This document shows, one piece after another, positions 26,833 through 35,694 of a DNA stretch of 56,796 nt. A program made the position numbers and the translations under genes. Location: NCBI GenBank assembly GCA_913057725.1, contig CAJXOS010000022.1:1-56796 (forward strand). The letters run 5' to 3'. The notes beneath the pieces were generated by a model. It did not search any database and had not been told where the DNA came from. It saw only the letters and a list, made by a program, of their open reading frames with translations. How positions within the stretch are numbered: position 1 is the first letter of the stretch; every line of letters begins with the position of its first letter. Source of the stretch: an uncultured Lewinella sp. (GTDB lineage Bacteria; Bacteroidota; Bacteroidia; Chitinophagales; Saprospiraceae).

Positions 26833-27342
26833 ATGCAATTTCGATCTCTCAAACCCTCTGATTCCTCAGCACTTCTGCAGTATTTCCAATCCCTCTCCGC
26901 AGAGACCCGTATGCGCTTTGGACCACATGACTTTGACGAAGCAACGGCTCAGCAGATTTGCAATGGCCAAATGGAAAAATGTATCGCCTACATTGGGCTA
27001 GACAACGGCCGGATCATTGCCTATGCCATAGTACTTCAAGGCTACACACTAGGCGACTACAACCGGTATCTACACTATGAAATAGAAATGGATAATGAAC
27101 ATGACTTCACCTTGGCTCCCTCGGTGGCTGACGACTGGCAATCCAAGGGCGTAGGCAGTCAATTATACAGCTTTGTGGAGAACCAATTACGCGCTAAAGA
27201 AGCACACAAAATTGTCCTCTGGGGCGGCGTACAACTGAGTAATCAACGGGCCGTTCGATTTTATCTTAAACATGGGTTCCGTACGCTCGCGCAGTTTGAG
27301 TACCAAGGCACTAATTTGGATATGGTCCACCATCTTTTGTAA
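26833..27342 (+). CDS. GNAT N-acetyltransferase
   Basis: 169 residues. Starts MQFRSLKPSDSSALLQYFQSLS, with LAPSVADDWQSKGVGSQLYSFVE providing the acetyl-CoA pyrophosphate loop (QSKGVGSQ) and NQRAVRFYLKHGFRTLAQFEY the final helix and strand. The 5' part (TRMRFGPHDFDEATAQQI) resembles the acetyltransferase domains in the acetyl-CoA synthetase-like and YfiQ-type group, which acetylate protein lysines, but that link is weak. It stands alone between a divergent lipoprotein gene and a downstream orphan gene. Confidence 0.82.
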   Translation: MQFRSLKPSDSSALLQYFQSLSAETRMRFGPHDFDEATAQQICNGQMEKCIAYIGLDNGRIIAYAIVLQGYTLGDYNRYLHYEIEMDNEHDFTLAPSVADDWQSKGVGSQLYSFVENQLRAKEAHKIVLWGGVQLSNQRAVRFYLKHGFRTLAQFEYQGTNLDMVHHLL

Positions 27343-27428
27343 CGTTTCTACCGCGGCAACACATTAATAGTACTAACAAATACGTTGCATTTCAATACTG
27401 TTTACAAAACCTAAAACCTTCCTAAGTA

Positions 27429-29072
27429 ATGCTAGATACTACTCGCATTCGCTCCGGCTTTGATGCCGAACTACACATCGGTGGCCAATGGTTCCTCACT
27501 GCTATCACTGCGCTTACCGACAATGGTGTTATCGAACTGCCCTTTGGCGCCACCATTACCGATGTCCGCGTTATTGATGATCCTGATTGGGATCTGGATG
27601 TAGACACCAGCCTGGGGATCATCGTACAGGCACGAATGTCGATTGACAATAACCAGTTTACCTTCACCACCAGCTGGGAAAACACTTCCTTCCAGATTCC
27701 CATGCCAAGTTTCGGTTCATTGGCTGCTACCCCCACCCTACAGAAAGCATTGGGTGATGCAGACCATGAACATTCGATGGCCCTCTTGTTGAATCTCAAT
27801 ATTCGGGCCTCCGCCCAAAGTGGAGATCCCCTACCTGCAGGTGAACATTTAGCTAGAGGCAATGCCGCTGATGCCGTGTCTATCTTACCTAACGGGCAGC
27901 ACATTGCGTTGGGGCTGGCACGCGACTCCTTCTTCCGTTTTGCTAATAACATTTGGCACACCTCTTTGCGTGCCGCCGATGGCTCGCACCCGCTACCTGC
28001 TCCTGGCGAGGATAAAAAAGGAGACTGGAAACGCATTAAGGTTTCCGTGACTAAGAAAAGAATCAAATTCACCTTAGAAGGCGAAGTACCAATCGACTGG
28101 TGGCCGGATGCAGACGTAGATCTAGAACTCGTCTTGAAGCCGCGACTAGTTGATGGTAAACTTACCTTTGAACTGGATACCGACTTGGACGTAGACACCG
28201 GATTCTGGGGTGATGTCCTTGCCTTTACCATTGGCGTCTTGGGTGGTTTCTTGATTGCGCTGCTCTCCGGTGGCACCCTCTTAATACCTGCAATTGCCAC
28301 TGGTGTAGGTGCAGTGATTCTCCTAGAGGTTGGAGAATATGTAGTCGGTGAAGTCATTGAACGTCAACTGATGGCGCGCGATGGTGGCGGAGGAATGATC
28401 TCTGGCCTTCTATGCGATAATCAAATCGTACAGTTTGCTAGCCGCAAACCCGCCGAAGATGGGCTTTCTATAGGCATGCTAGATGCTATTCCTACGTCGA
28501 TCCCAATCTTCGTGGATGATAGCTCCGTCGTTCACAACAGGATCGTAGCCGTGCAGGCCGACTTTAATGATATGACCCTGAATGGAAACGGCCTGGCGGT
28601 AGCTGGCACCTCATTGGCCACAGAAATGTTCGCACCAAATGTCATGCGCCTGAAGGAGAGTGTTTATGACCAAGGAAAACTGACGCACCTCCGCTACGAA
28701 ACGCCTGATCAATCGGAGGAAGCCATTTTAGATATGGATACCGTAATGGAGTTTTTGCTCAACAATGAATTACGTCCCCCGCTAAAGGTGATGAATTCCT
28801 TCAATGACCCTGATCTCCGAGTACCTGCTGGTCAGCTCTGCTGTGTTTGCCTCAAACCAACCGCTATTCGCCGGGAAGACACCGTCATCAAGCGTATCCG
28901 CTTTGATTCAGGCTTGGAGTTAGATACTCAAGATGCAGTTATGCTACAAGATCATGCCGCAGTATATCTAGAGAATCTCCAGCTCATTCACCCTAGCAAT
29001 GCCAGTCCATATTTCCGTGCCAAAGCCAATGATACGGAAGCAGATAACTTTGAGTCTCTTCCAGAATTCTAA
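27429..29072 (+). CDS. Orphan 547-residue protein with a central hydrophobic hairpin
   Basis: No family recognised. There is no signal peptide. The N-terminal 250 residues look beta-rich, with repeated amphipathic strands (ELHIGGQWFLTAITALT, IKFTLEGEVPIDWW, DVDLELVLKPRLVDGKLTFE), loosely like lipid-binding TULIP-type domains. Residues 262-308 are almost wholly hydrophobic and Gly-rich (LGGFLIALLSGGTLLIPAIA, GVGAVILLEVGEYVVGEVIE), as in membrane-inserting hairpins of pore formers or Gly-rich helical pairs. The C-terminal part has a CCVC cluster near residue 455. The protein converges on the WG-like gene with 6 nt between stops. A large soluble-looking protein with a buried hydrophobic hairpin could be a membrane-active effector or a lipid carrier; both are speculation. 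Confidence 0.6.
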   Translation: MLDTTRIRSGFDAELHIGGQWFLTAITALTDNGVIELPFGATITDVRVIDDPDWDLDVDTSLGIIVQARMSIDNNQFTFTTSWENTSFQIPMPSFGSLAATPTLQKALGDADHEHSMALLLNLNIRASAQSGDPLPAGEHLARGNAADAVSILPNGQHIALGLARDSFFRFANNIWHTSLRAADGSHPLPAPGEDKKGDWKRIKVSVTKKRIKFTLEGEVPIDWWPDADVDLELVLKPRLVDGKLTFELDTDLDVDTGFWGDVLAFTIGVLGGFLIALLSGGTLLIPAIATGVGAVILLEVGEYVVGEVIERQLMARDGGGGMISGLLCDNQIVQFASRKPAEDGLSIGMLDAIPTSIPIFVDDSSVVHNRIVAVQADFNDMTLNGNGLAVAGTSLATEMFAPNVMRLKESVYDQGKLTHLRYETPDQSEEAILDMDTVMEFLLNNELRPPLKVMNSFNDPDLRVPAGQLCCVCLKPTAIRREDTVIKRIRFDSGLELDTQDAVMLQDHAAVYLENLQLIHPSNASPYFRAKANDTEADNFESLPEF

Positions 29073-29078
29073 GTACTA

Positions 29079-30689
29079 CTAATCCACTTTGACAATACCA
29101 TAGGTAAAGCCAAAGTATAGCAAGAGGTGGTCGTCATCAATCCATTGCATTCCCGTATTGGAACTGACGATCACCTCATCTGTTTTTGCATCGATCAAGT
29201 GTGTGGATACGCCATCCAGCAAGCCAGCCGCCCCTTTTTCTCCGTCCACCCGCTCTGGATAGATTTGATTCGTAATGATGTATTTCAGCTCGCCGTCGCG
29301 ATGGATGTAACGTGGATTGCGGTAGCATTGCCTTCTCAATTCTTGTCCGTTTCGGTCCAGGAAAAACACTTCTCTGCCCATCGTCACTTGAATATCATCT
29401 CCCACAGGCCCCCAGTTGAAGGAGGCAAAACGTTTGCCTTCATAGGTAAAGAGTTTAACACCACTGGTATCATAGGCCTCAAACTTGCCGCCGTACTTTG
29501 GAGATATCAAGAACTTCCCCCCCTTACTGTCAGGTAAAAAAACAGCTTGGGCCACAGCGGTTGGATCAGAGACAGATATCTCCGTCTGAGCAATTATCTC
29601 TCCATTCGCCTTGACGAATTGGCACCCTTCTCGGCCACCTTTTACGAAATAGCCGCTACCCAAATAACGACTTACTGCGTGCCCACCTGGATCGTAAAAC
29701 GTCTCGCCATTTCGATGAAAGTAAATACTCGTAGTGTACTTCTTGGCAATAATCAAGGTGCTATCCCATCCTACCGCAAAACGATCGTACTCACAAGGGA
29801 GACGAGTATCCGTCTCGTAGAAGTATGCTCCTACCTTAGCTCCTTCTCCGCAGTTGTGTAAAACGTCAAATTCACCTTCGATCAGCACCTCAGAGAATGC
29901 ATCTTCAATACGGTTCCCGGCTAGATCTACCCAATACATTTTGGTAGCTCCTGTCTGTACTTTGATTTGATCACCTTGCCCTTTCACAAAAAGAGTCGAC
30001 TTCGGTAAGTCCGCAATCACATTGCCTCCAAGGTCCGTCAGCCATGATTTGAAGAGTCGGTGGTCTTGATAGAAAAAACGCGGTTCATTAGTAGCCAAAG
30101 GGGTTACACTGAGTTCTGCCTCTTCAATCACCAAATCACCCTGCTGGTTATAAACTCGGGTCGGATGGCCATAACTCGTTCGAAGAAAATAGCCCGCTTC
30201 ATAGGTGAACATCTCTCCGCTTTGTAAATCTACGCTCAAAATGGGCTGCTTTGCCTCAATTTGAAACACCTCTGATCCGGAGCCATCTGCCAACTTCCCA
30301 ACCAGCCATTCCGTCTCTTGAATCCGTCTCACTTCATTGTAAGAAGTCTTCCGAATGATTTTCCCCTCTTTATTCGCAATTGCTAGCCCTCCTTCTTGTT
30401 CGAGCAGAAGCAAATCGTATCCATAGAGTTCTCTGGTCCAGGGACTGATCACAAAATCATATTGAACAGGATCTGATGTTATAGTCGGATAAAAGTCGGT
30501 ACCACTATTGTCGGAAGCATAAATATTGATCAAGCGGTCGGTACTGCTTCCATCTGGGTTCTTGTCAAATAAGACTAAGCTAAGATTGGAATGGCGCCAT
30601 TGCACACGCTCCTCTACTTCCCCTTGGCCATATAGCACCGTCGTGCTAACCGTCAATAACATAACTAACAACAGGCTTACTCGAATCAT
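29079..30689 (-). CDS. Exported repeat protein, WG-repeat or beta-propeller-like
   Basis: 536 residues with a signal peptide (cleavage near LYG-Q, residue 21). The mature protein is a chain of short strands with phrases recurring about every 40-50 residues: LLLEQEGGLAIANKEGKII, TRVYNQQGDLVIEEA, SWLTDLGGNVIADLP, YWVDLAGNRIEDAF, QFVKANGEIIAQ, VFFLDRNGQELRRQ. This strand-turn pattern (DxxGN/NxxGE) resembles WG repeats and beta-propellers, but the Trp-Gly signature itself is not strict. Function unknown; predicted periplasmic or surface protein. Confidence 0.6.
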   Translation of the reverse strand: MIRVSLLLVMLLTVSTTVLYGQGEVEERVQWRHSNLSLVLFDKNPDGSSTDRLINIYASDNSGTDFYPTITSDPVQYDFVISPWTRELYGYDLLLLEQEGGLAIANKEGKIIRKTSYNEVRRIQETEWLVGKLADGSGSEVFQIEAKQPILSVDLQSGEMFTYEAGYFLRTSYGHPTRVYNQQGDLVIEEAELSVTPLATNEPRFFYQDHRLFKSWLTDLGGNVIADLPKSTLFVKGQGDQIKVQTGATKMYWVDLAGNRIEDAFSEVLIEGEFDVLHNCGEGAKVGAYFYETDTRLPCEYDRFAVGWDSTLIIAKKYTTSIYFHRNGETFYDPGGHAVSRYLGSGYFVKGGREGCQFVKANGEIIAQTEISVSDPTAVAQAVFLPDSKGGKFLISPKYGGKFEAYDTSGVKLFTYEGKRFASFNWGPVGDDIQVTMGREVFFLDRNGQELRRQCYRNPRYIHRDGELKYIITNQIYPERVDGEKGAAGLLDGVSTHLIDAKTDEVIVSSNTGMQWIDDDHLLLYFGFTYGIVKVD

Positions 30690-30744
30690 GCTTAGGTTTG
30701 TTCTTTCTCTTCTTTAGATTGCAGTAGCGCCACAAAAGTAACGC

Positions 30745-30773
30745 TTGACTTTCCATTCTAAAGTGTATTTTAG
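30745..30773 (+). promoter_or_regulatory. Bacteroidota-type promoter candidate
   Basis: TTG at 30745-30747 and TATTTTAG at 30766-30773 with 18 nt between; the pattern is TTG-N(17-23)-TAnnTTTG with one mismatch. It ends 22 nt before the ATG of the alpha/beta hydrolase gene. The same TATTTTAG box precedes adenine deaminase. Confidence 0.45.
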
Positions 30774-30795
30774 CTTCGCCTAAAACCAGTTGCAT

Positions 30796-31485
30796 ATGAA
30801 CAACTCCCTAATCCTATTGCACGGCGCCTTGGGAAGTACCAAGACTTTACGCCCACTCCATCAAGCACTCGAAGCACATTTTGACCTACATACCTTTGAT
30901 TTTATTGGTCACGGCAGTGCCGATGCGCAAGCTTTTGACCTACCACTATTAGCTGACCAGCTCCGCCAATACATTCAAGAAAAACAACTCAACCAGCCTT
31001 CTATTTTTGGGTACAGCATGGGAGGCTATGTAGCCTTAACTTTGGGCCAAACCCATTCTGATCTAATCGGCGATATTATCTGTCTAGGCACAAAATTCCA
31101 CTGGACGACAGAGTCGGCAGCCAAAGCTATCTCGAAAATCCAAGCAGACAAGATCCTTGAAAAAGTCCCTCGCTTTGCTGACTATTTAATCAGCCAGCAC
31201 GGTGATCCCGACTGGCGAAGTATGTTGCAGCACACCGCTGACATGATGGAAGACCTCGGTAAAGCCACACCCTTGACACCGGGTAATGTAAGCACGATTA
31301 GCAATCGCGTATACCTTTGTCTTGGTGATCTGGAAAACACGGTGAGTCATGAGGAAACCCAGGAATACGAAGCTGCTATGCCCAATGCGAGTTTTCATAT
31401 CCTACCGGAAACACCGCACCCTATTGAGAAAGTAAACGCAAGTGCCTTAGCCAAAACAATTATGACCTTCCTTGGTGTTGAGTAA
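30796..31485 (+). CDS. Alpha/beta hydrolase
   Basis: 229 residues from the ATG at 30796 (a TTG six bases upstream is less likely). Signature elements: oxyanion strand LILLHGALGS, TFDFIGHGSA, nucleophile elbow GYSMGG (Ser74), acidic residue in CLGDLEN and catalytic His in PETPHPIE. The size and GHGxS pattern are like small esterases and MenH-type lyases, but no menaquinone genes are adjacent, so the substrate is open. It is followed at 18 nt by the convergent sigma-factor gene. Confidence 0.85.
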   Translation: MNNSLILLHGALGSTKTLRPLHQALEAHFDLHTFDFIGHGSADAQAFDLPLLADQLRQYIQEKQLNQPSIFGYSMGGYVALTLGQTHSDLIGDIICLGTKFHWTTESAAKAISKIQADKILEKVPRFADYLISQHGDPDWRSMLQHTADMMEDLGKATPLTPGNVSTISNRVYLCLGDLENTVSHEETQEYEAAMPNASFHILPETPHPIEKVNASALAKTIMTFLGVE

Positions 31486-31503
31486 AACAGGAAGCAGTCA
31501 AGC

Positions 31504-32388
31504 TTATTGAGGCTCCTCACCGAGATCAAAGGTCTTGCGCATTGCGGGAGAAATCATCAACTCCTTCACAAAAGCGACTTGATCTGGGCTACTTACAAAG
31601 GGATGTTCCTGATAGAGTTGCTGGTATTGTTCGGTTACTGCCCCGGCAAAGTCGTCCACCTTCTGTTGCACGGCGCTAGCTATGTCCGATATACGATTTT
31701 GCTGAAACAGCCGGCGAACGGGGTCTACATACCCCATTCGCACGAAGGCTGCCGTTTTGCGTGCGCAACGACACGCATTCTGTTTGTTGACAAGCCCGCA
31801 CTTCCCGTCCATGAAATTATACAGTTGCTGCCGGGCACGATGCAGACGCACTCGGAAATTGGCCTTTGATATTTCCATGATTTCACTTCCAACGGTATCC
31901 GTAAATTCGAATAACTCACCCAGGATAAAAATCATACGTTGCTCACGATCCAAGCACAAGAGCATGCCTTTCATGCAACTGATCTTGGCTTCTTTCACCA
32001 ATAATTTCTCTTCTACTTCATTCTCTAGGCGAGGTACGGCTGCATCAGGGAGTTGATCCAAACCAGCACCAAATTGCTCAAAGGACAATTGATCAGAGGC
32101 GTACTTTCCGCGCTTCATATTGAGAAAGTGATTCTTCACCAGACGGTACATCCAGGTTCTAAACTCGCTTTCTTGACGGAAACTACTGAGCTTTGTAAGG
32201 AGCTTAATGAGGACTTCTTGCGTAAGATCAGCAGCCCAGGCTGTATTGCCAGTGAAGTTGACTGCCAGGTTGTAAATCCAGTCCTGGTGTCTTTTGATCA
32301 ACAGTGTCAGTGCCTTTTGGCTGCCGGCTACTGCTGCAGTAACCAATTCCCCATCTGGGGTATGAGCATTGAAGGTGGGCTTATCCAT
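31504..32388 (-). CDS. RNA polymerase sigma factor, ECF-like, with Cys-rich C-terminal extension
   Basis: About 294 residues from the ATG at 32388, preferred because upstream in-frame residues look non-native. Region 2 is ALTLLIKRHQDWIYNLAVNF and DLTQEVLIKLLTKLSSF with FRTWMYRLVKNHFLNMKRG; region 4 contains REQRMIFILGELFEFTDTVG and ISKANFRVRLHRARQQL. The C-terminal 90 residues add GKCGLVNKQNACRCARKTAAF, a Cys motif seen in several Bacteroidota ECF groups and possibly zinc-binding. Region 4 is followed by a helical tail. No anti-sigma gene is adjacent; instead the gene lies 7 nt after an NTF2-like protein gene, suggesting the two are transcribed together. Confidence 0.85.
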   Translation of the reverse strand: MDKPTFNAHTPDGELVTAAVAGSQKALTLLIKRHQDWIYNLAVNFTGNTAWAADLTQEVLIKLLTKLSSFRQESEFRTWMYRLVKNHFLNMKRGKYASDQLSFEQFGAGLDQLPDAAVPRLENEVEEKLLVKEAKISCMKGMLLCLDREQRMIFILGELFEFTDTVGSEIMEISKANFRVRLHRARQQLYNFMDGKCGLVNKQNACRCARKTAAFVRMGYVDPVRRLFQQNRISDIASAVQQKVDDFAGAVTEQYQQLYQEHPFVSSPDQVAFVKELMISPAMRKTFDLGEEPQ

Positions 32389-32395
32389 TTCAAAT

Positions 32396-32893
32396 TTACT
32401 TTTGCATGAGGAATTGGGTATGCGGATTGTCAAACACCATCTTCCAACTACCGTCCGTTTGCTTACGCAGCACGGCCACCGAGAGTCCAGTCTGACTGAT
32501 CGCACTTCCATCTGGCGCCGTGCCTGTCATCGTCCAAGGCGCGATGTGGATCGCCAAATTTCCATTGACGAAGACCTCATGACCACTGTACGTAAATCTG
32601 GGATCGATTGCAAATGACTGGGCAAACATTTCCCGAAGCCGCGTTTCATCTTGTATTGGTTTCTCGGGTTCAAAAACCACCAGCGCTTCCGGCTCGTAAC
32701 TGTTCATCACCCCTTCGATCTCTCCCTGGTGAAAGGACTCGGTCATGCCAAGAACCGCCTTCATCACCTGGGTTTCCGTCTCAGTAAAATCTGAATACTG
32801 CATTTCATTTTGGTTTTGTGCCCCTAGGCTAATCATCGTTGACATTAGCAGGGCGATACTTAGAATTACTTGCAATGAGTCTTTCATATTCAT
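32396..32893 (-). CDS. Exported NTF2-like (SnoaL-type) protein
   Basis: 165 residues with a signal peptide (cleavage near LGA-Q, residue 25). The mature domain has the cone-shaped NTF2/SnoaL fold: ETETQVMKAVLGMTESFHQGEIEGVMNSY, ALVVFEP, LREMFAQSFAI, NLAIHIAPWTMTGTAPDGS, GLSVAVLRKQTDGSWKMVFDNPH. Such domains bind small hydrophobic ligands or act as small lyases/isomerases; here the exported location is unusual for SnoaL. It is cotranscribed with the sigma factor gene 7 nt downstream, so it may act as a sensor feeding that sigma factor; this is inference. Start could be Met3. Confidence 0.7.
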   Translation of the reverse strand: MNMKDSLQVILSIALLMSTMISLGAQNQNEMQYSDFTETETQVMKAVLGMTESFHQGEIEGVMNSYEPEALVVFEPEKPIQDETRLREMFAQSFAIDPRFTYSGHEVFVNGNLAIHIAPWTMTGTAPDGSAISQTGLSVAVLRKQTDGSWKMVFDNPHTQFLMQK

Positions 32894-33142
32894 GTTTTAG
32901 CCCTTAGACACAGCTTGAGATGTCACTGTTACAGTTCTACAGTTTTTTTTTTAAAACGGTCTTAATTCACTGTTCCACAGACCATTGTTTTTACTTCAGA
33001 TTTAGAGTAAAACCTGGGAATAAGTTATCTTCCATGCGCAGATATAATTGGTGGCACTGTTGCCTCCACAAGAAGGAATTCTCCTAATTTAAAGGACAAT
33101 TCAGCTAGCATTTAAGTATAAAGCGCTCTCGACCTGACAATA

Positions 33143-33769
33143 ATGATAAAAAAACCAAAAAGTGCTGGTAAGGAGATTTATCGCGTGCGAATCCCTGCTA
33201 CTACTGGCCAGGTAGATTTCGTACTATTTTTACCTTGCGTAGCCTTAAGTGGAATAATATGGTGGGCCGGGCCACCGCAGCCCTACCTTTATCATCTTGC
33301 AGGTTGGGGACTCTTTCTTATCCTGTATTTGGCCTGGCCATTCCTATCCATCAACTACCTACTCGTAAGGAGCATTGCAACGGGGCATTTTGAAGTTGCT
33401 CTCTTTCGTGGTCGGCGCCTACAATGGACAAAGCTAGCCCAGCCCGTAGCTAAGTGGTGGAATTACACCCAGCTGCCCGAGATGGAAAATTACTATGGAA
33501 GTGCTGAAGCTGACCCCAACAAGCCTAAAAGTATTGGCACCGGAAATTTAGACTCATCCGGTATACCAACGCAGATCACACTACATCTTAAACTAATGGA
33601 CGAAGAGGGAGGCAGTATTGTGCTCTACGAAGAGCTCGGCAATTGGGGCTCCGCCCAAAACTGGCAGTACGATATCGAATTAGCCGACGCGGCGGATATT
33701 AGCATCAGATGTCGGGGATTAAAGAAACTGGTCCTTTGGATTGCTTACAATAGTATAGCGCTGGATTAG
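33143..33769 (+). CDS. Small membrane protein of unknown function
   Basis: 208 residues. Two transmembrane helices (about 26-46 and 50-74; DFVLFLPCVALSGIIWWAG, LAGWGLFLILYLAWPFLSI), followed by a cytosolic or periplasmic domain with ITLHLKLMDEEGGSIVLYEE and LADAADISIRCRGLKKLVLW, which look like beta strands. A basic stretch (FEVALFRGRRLQW) follows the second helix. No family recognised. It is flanked upstream by a gap of about 250 nt with a 12-T run, and stands 106 nt before ade. Confidence 0.5.
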   Translation: MIKKPKSAGKEIYRVRIPATTGQVDFVLFLPCVALSGIIWWAGPPQPYLYHLAGWGLFLILYLAWPFLSINYLLVRSIATGHFEVALFRGRRLQWTKLAQPVAKWWNYTQLPEMENYYGSAEADPNKPKSIGTGNLDSSGIPTQITLHLKLMDEEGGSIVLYEELGNWGSAQNWQYDIELADAADISIRCRGLKKLVLWIAYNSIALD

Positions 33770-33803
33770 AGTAATATACCCTTTTGCATTCCCGGCCTTC
33801 AGC

Positions 33804-33834
33804 TTGCAGTTGCGTACGGCAATATCTATTTTAG
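33804..33834 (+). promoter_or_regulatory. Bacteroidota-type promoter candidate for ade
   Basis: TTG at 33804-33806, 20-nt spacer, TATTTTAG at 33827-33834, 41 nt before the ade ATG. It shares its -7 box with the candidate at 30745-30773. Confidence 0.4.
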
Positions 33835-33875
33835 GGCCGTAGTAGCATTCTTTACTAACCCTTAGCCACAACCAC

Positions 33876-35483
33876 ATGTCCATCATTCGCGGCCAAATTG
33901 TCGACTTACACCAAGGGCGCATTTTCCCTGGAGAAATCCAGATGGAGGGAGACCGTATCACAGCCATTCGCCCACTAGACGAAGCGCCACAACAGTATAT
34001 CCTTCCAGGCTTTGTTGATGCGCATATCCATATTGAGAGTTCCATGTTGGTTCCGTATGAGTTTGCCCGCATCGCCCTTTGCCACGGGACGGTAGCTACC
34101 ATCTCTGACCCGCACGAGATTGCTAATGTGCTAGGTGTCGATGGTGTGCGCTACATGATCGACAATGCGCGTGAGGCCAAACTCAAGTTCCATTTTGGAG
34201 CTCCTTCCTGCGTGCCTGCTACCAGCTTTGAAACGGCTGGTGCTACCATCGACTCCGCAGCGATAGAAGACATGCTACAGTGGCCTGACATTCACTATCT
34301 GGCGGAGATGATGAACTACCCTGGCGTGCTATTCAAGGATGAGGAGGTAATGAAGAAGTTGGCCGCCGCCAAACGGATCGGCAAACCAATTGATGGCCAC
34401 GCACCAGGCCTGCGCGGTGATCAGGCTGCCCAATACGCTGCTGCCGGCATTACAACCGACCACGAGTGCTTCACCCTGGAGGAAGCACTCGACAAGTTGG
34501 CCTGCGGCATGAAGATCTTAATCCGCGAGGGCTCGGCAGCAAAGAATTATGGTGCTCTACATTCCCTCTTGAAGACTCATCCGAGCGAGGTCATGTTCTG
34601 CAGTGATGACAAGCATCCTGATGACTTACTGCTAGGTCATATAGATGAATTAGTTCGTCGTTCTCTCCGGCAGGGATACGAACTTTTTGATGTGCTTCGA
34701 GCTGCTTGTATACACCCTGTCGAACACTACAATATGAAAGTAGGTACCCTTCGCACCGGAGACTTGGCTGACTTCATCATTGTTGATAATCTGGAAGACT
34801 TCAAGGTACAGGCCACCTATATTAATGGAGAAGAAGTAGTCAAAGCAGGACAGTCCGTTCTGGGTGGCCGCGAGCATCCACATCAAAACAATTTTGACAT
34901 TGGCCCGGTCTCAGCTTCGGCCTTTAGTGTGAAGGAAGGCTATTCAGCCCCGGTCATTCACGCCATTGATGGGGAGCTAATCACCGAAAAACTTGCGCAT
35001 GAATACCAGGTAACCGACGGATTCATACAAAGTGACACTGAGGCGGATATCCTTAAGATTGTAGTAGTGAATCGTTATCAAGAAGTGCCACCGGCAATTG
35101 GCTTCATCCACAATTTTGGAATTAAGGACGGAGCAATTGCCTCTACCGTAGCCCATGATTCTCACAACATTATCTGCGTCGGTAGCTCAGATGAATACAT
35201 TGCCCAAGCCGTCAACCTCTTAGTTGCTTCTAAAGGAGGACTATCAGCGGTAAATGCCAAGACTTCCAAACATATCCCCTTACCCGTTGCCGGTTTGATG
35301 AGCGATCAACCAGCTCAAGTGATCGGTGAGGCGTATGGCGAAATTGACGCCCTGGCCAAAGAAATGGGCTGCGGACTACGTGCTCCCTACATGACGCTAT
35401 CGTTCATGGCGTTATTAGTTATTCCAAAAATCAAGCTTAGCGATAAAGGAATGTTTGATGCGGAGGCATTTGCTTTCTATTAG
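33876..35483 (+). CDS. ade: Adenine deaminase
   Basis: 535 residues. Catalyses adenine to hypoxanthine plus ammonia (purine salvage), cytosolic, metal dependent. The amidohydrolase signature is clear: FVDAHIHIESS (His50, His52), SDPHEIANVLGVDG, GHAPGLRG (His175), DHECFT (His196) and FCSDDKHPDD. The C-terminal half contains the adenine-deaminase-specific domain (VAHDSHNIICVGSSDEYIAQ). Length matches the family (about 550). It is a single-gene unit followed by a long inverted repeat. Identity is very sure. Confidence 0.95.
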   Translation: MSIIRGQIVDLHQGRIFPGEIQMEGDRITAIRPLDEAPQQYILPGFVDAHIHIESSMLVPYEFARIALCHGTVATISDPHEIANVLGVDGVRYMIDNAREAKLKFHFGAPSCVPATSFETAGATIDSAAIEDMLQWPDIHYLAEMMNYPGVLFKDEEVMKKLAAAKRIGKPIDGHAPGLRGDQAAQYAAAGITTDHECFTLEEALDKLACGMKILIREGSAAKNYGALHSLLKTHPSEVMFCSDDKHPDDLLLGHIDELVRRSLRQGYELFDVLRAACIHPVEHYNMKVGTLRTGDLADFIIVDNLEDFKVQATYINGEEVVKAGQSVLGGREHPHQNNFDIGPVSASAFSVKEGYSAPVIHAIDGELITEKLAHEYQVTDGFIQSDTEADILKIVVVNRYQEVPPAIGFIHNFGIKDGAIASTVAHDSHNIICVGSSDEYIAQAVNLLVASKGGLSAVNAKTSKHIPLPVAGLMSDQPAQVIGEAYGEIDALAKEMGCGLRAPYMTLSFMALLVIPKIKLSDKGMFDAEAFAFY

Positions 35484-35571
35484 GCTTCGCCACATCCACA
35501 TTTAAGAATCCAATTTGTATTTTGACCTGCCATCTTTATGATCTAATCAAGACAAATATGAAACGAGCATA

Positions 35572-35617
35572 ATTTTATTTAATCATAACATCCCATGTGG
35601 ATATGATTAAATAAAAT
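35572..35617. terminator. Long A/T-rich inverted repeat after ade
   Basis: A perfect 16-bp inverted repeat (ATTTTATTTAATCATA at 35572-35587, TATGATTAAATAAAAT at 35602-35617) with a 14-nt loop that itself contains CAT-CCC-ATG. Position 88 nt after ade suggests a terminator, but the A/T-rich palindrome could equally be an operator for the downstream oxidoreductase. Confidence 0.5.
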
Positions 35618-35636
35618 CGTGCGAGAGTGCAGCGTT

Positions 35637-35644
35637 TACATTTG
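35637..35644 (+). promoter_or_regulatory. Possible -7 element (TACATTTG)
   Basis: TACATTTG matches the Bacteroidota -7 consensus TAnnTTTG exactly, 51 nt before the oxidoreductase ATG. No TTG is present at the usual -33 distance, so the promoter may depend on an activator or be coincidental. Confidence 0.3.
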
Positions 35645-35694
35645 TGCAGGAAGTTTTCTGCATGCTTGCGCAGCTGCAGAAAAATTTCAAACAA

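Noticed and set aside
27422..28357. 311-codon open frame on the minus strand inside the 547-residue gene
   Set aside because: Its product is low-complexity Ser/Thr/Pro/Lys-rich with no domain, while the plus-strand frame has natural composition and fits the neighbouring spacing. It is an antisense shadow.
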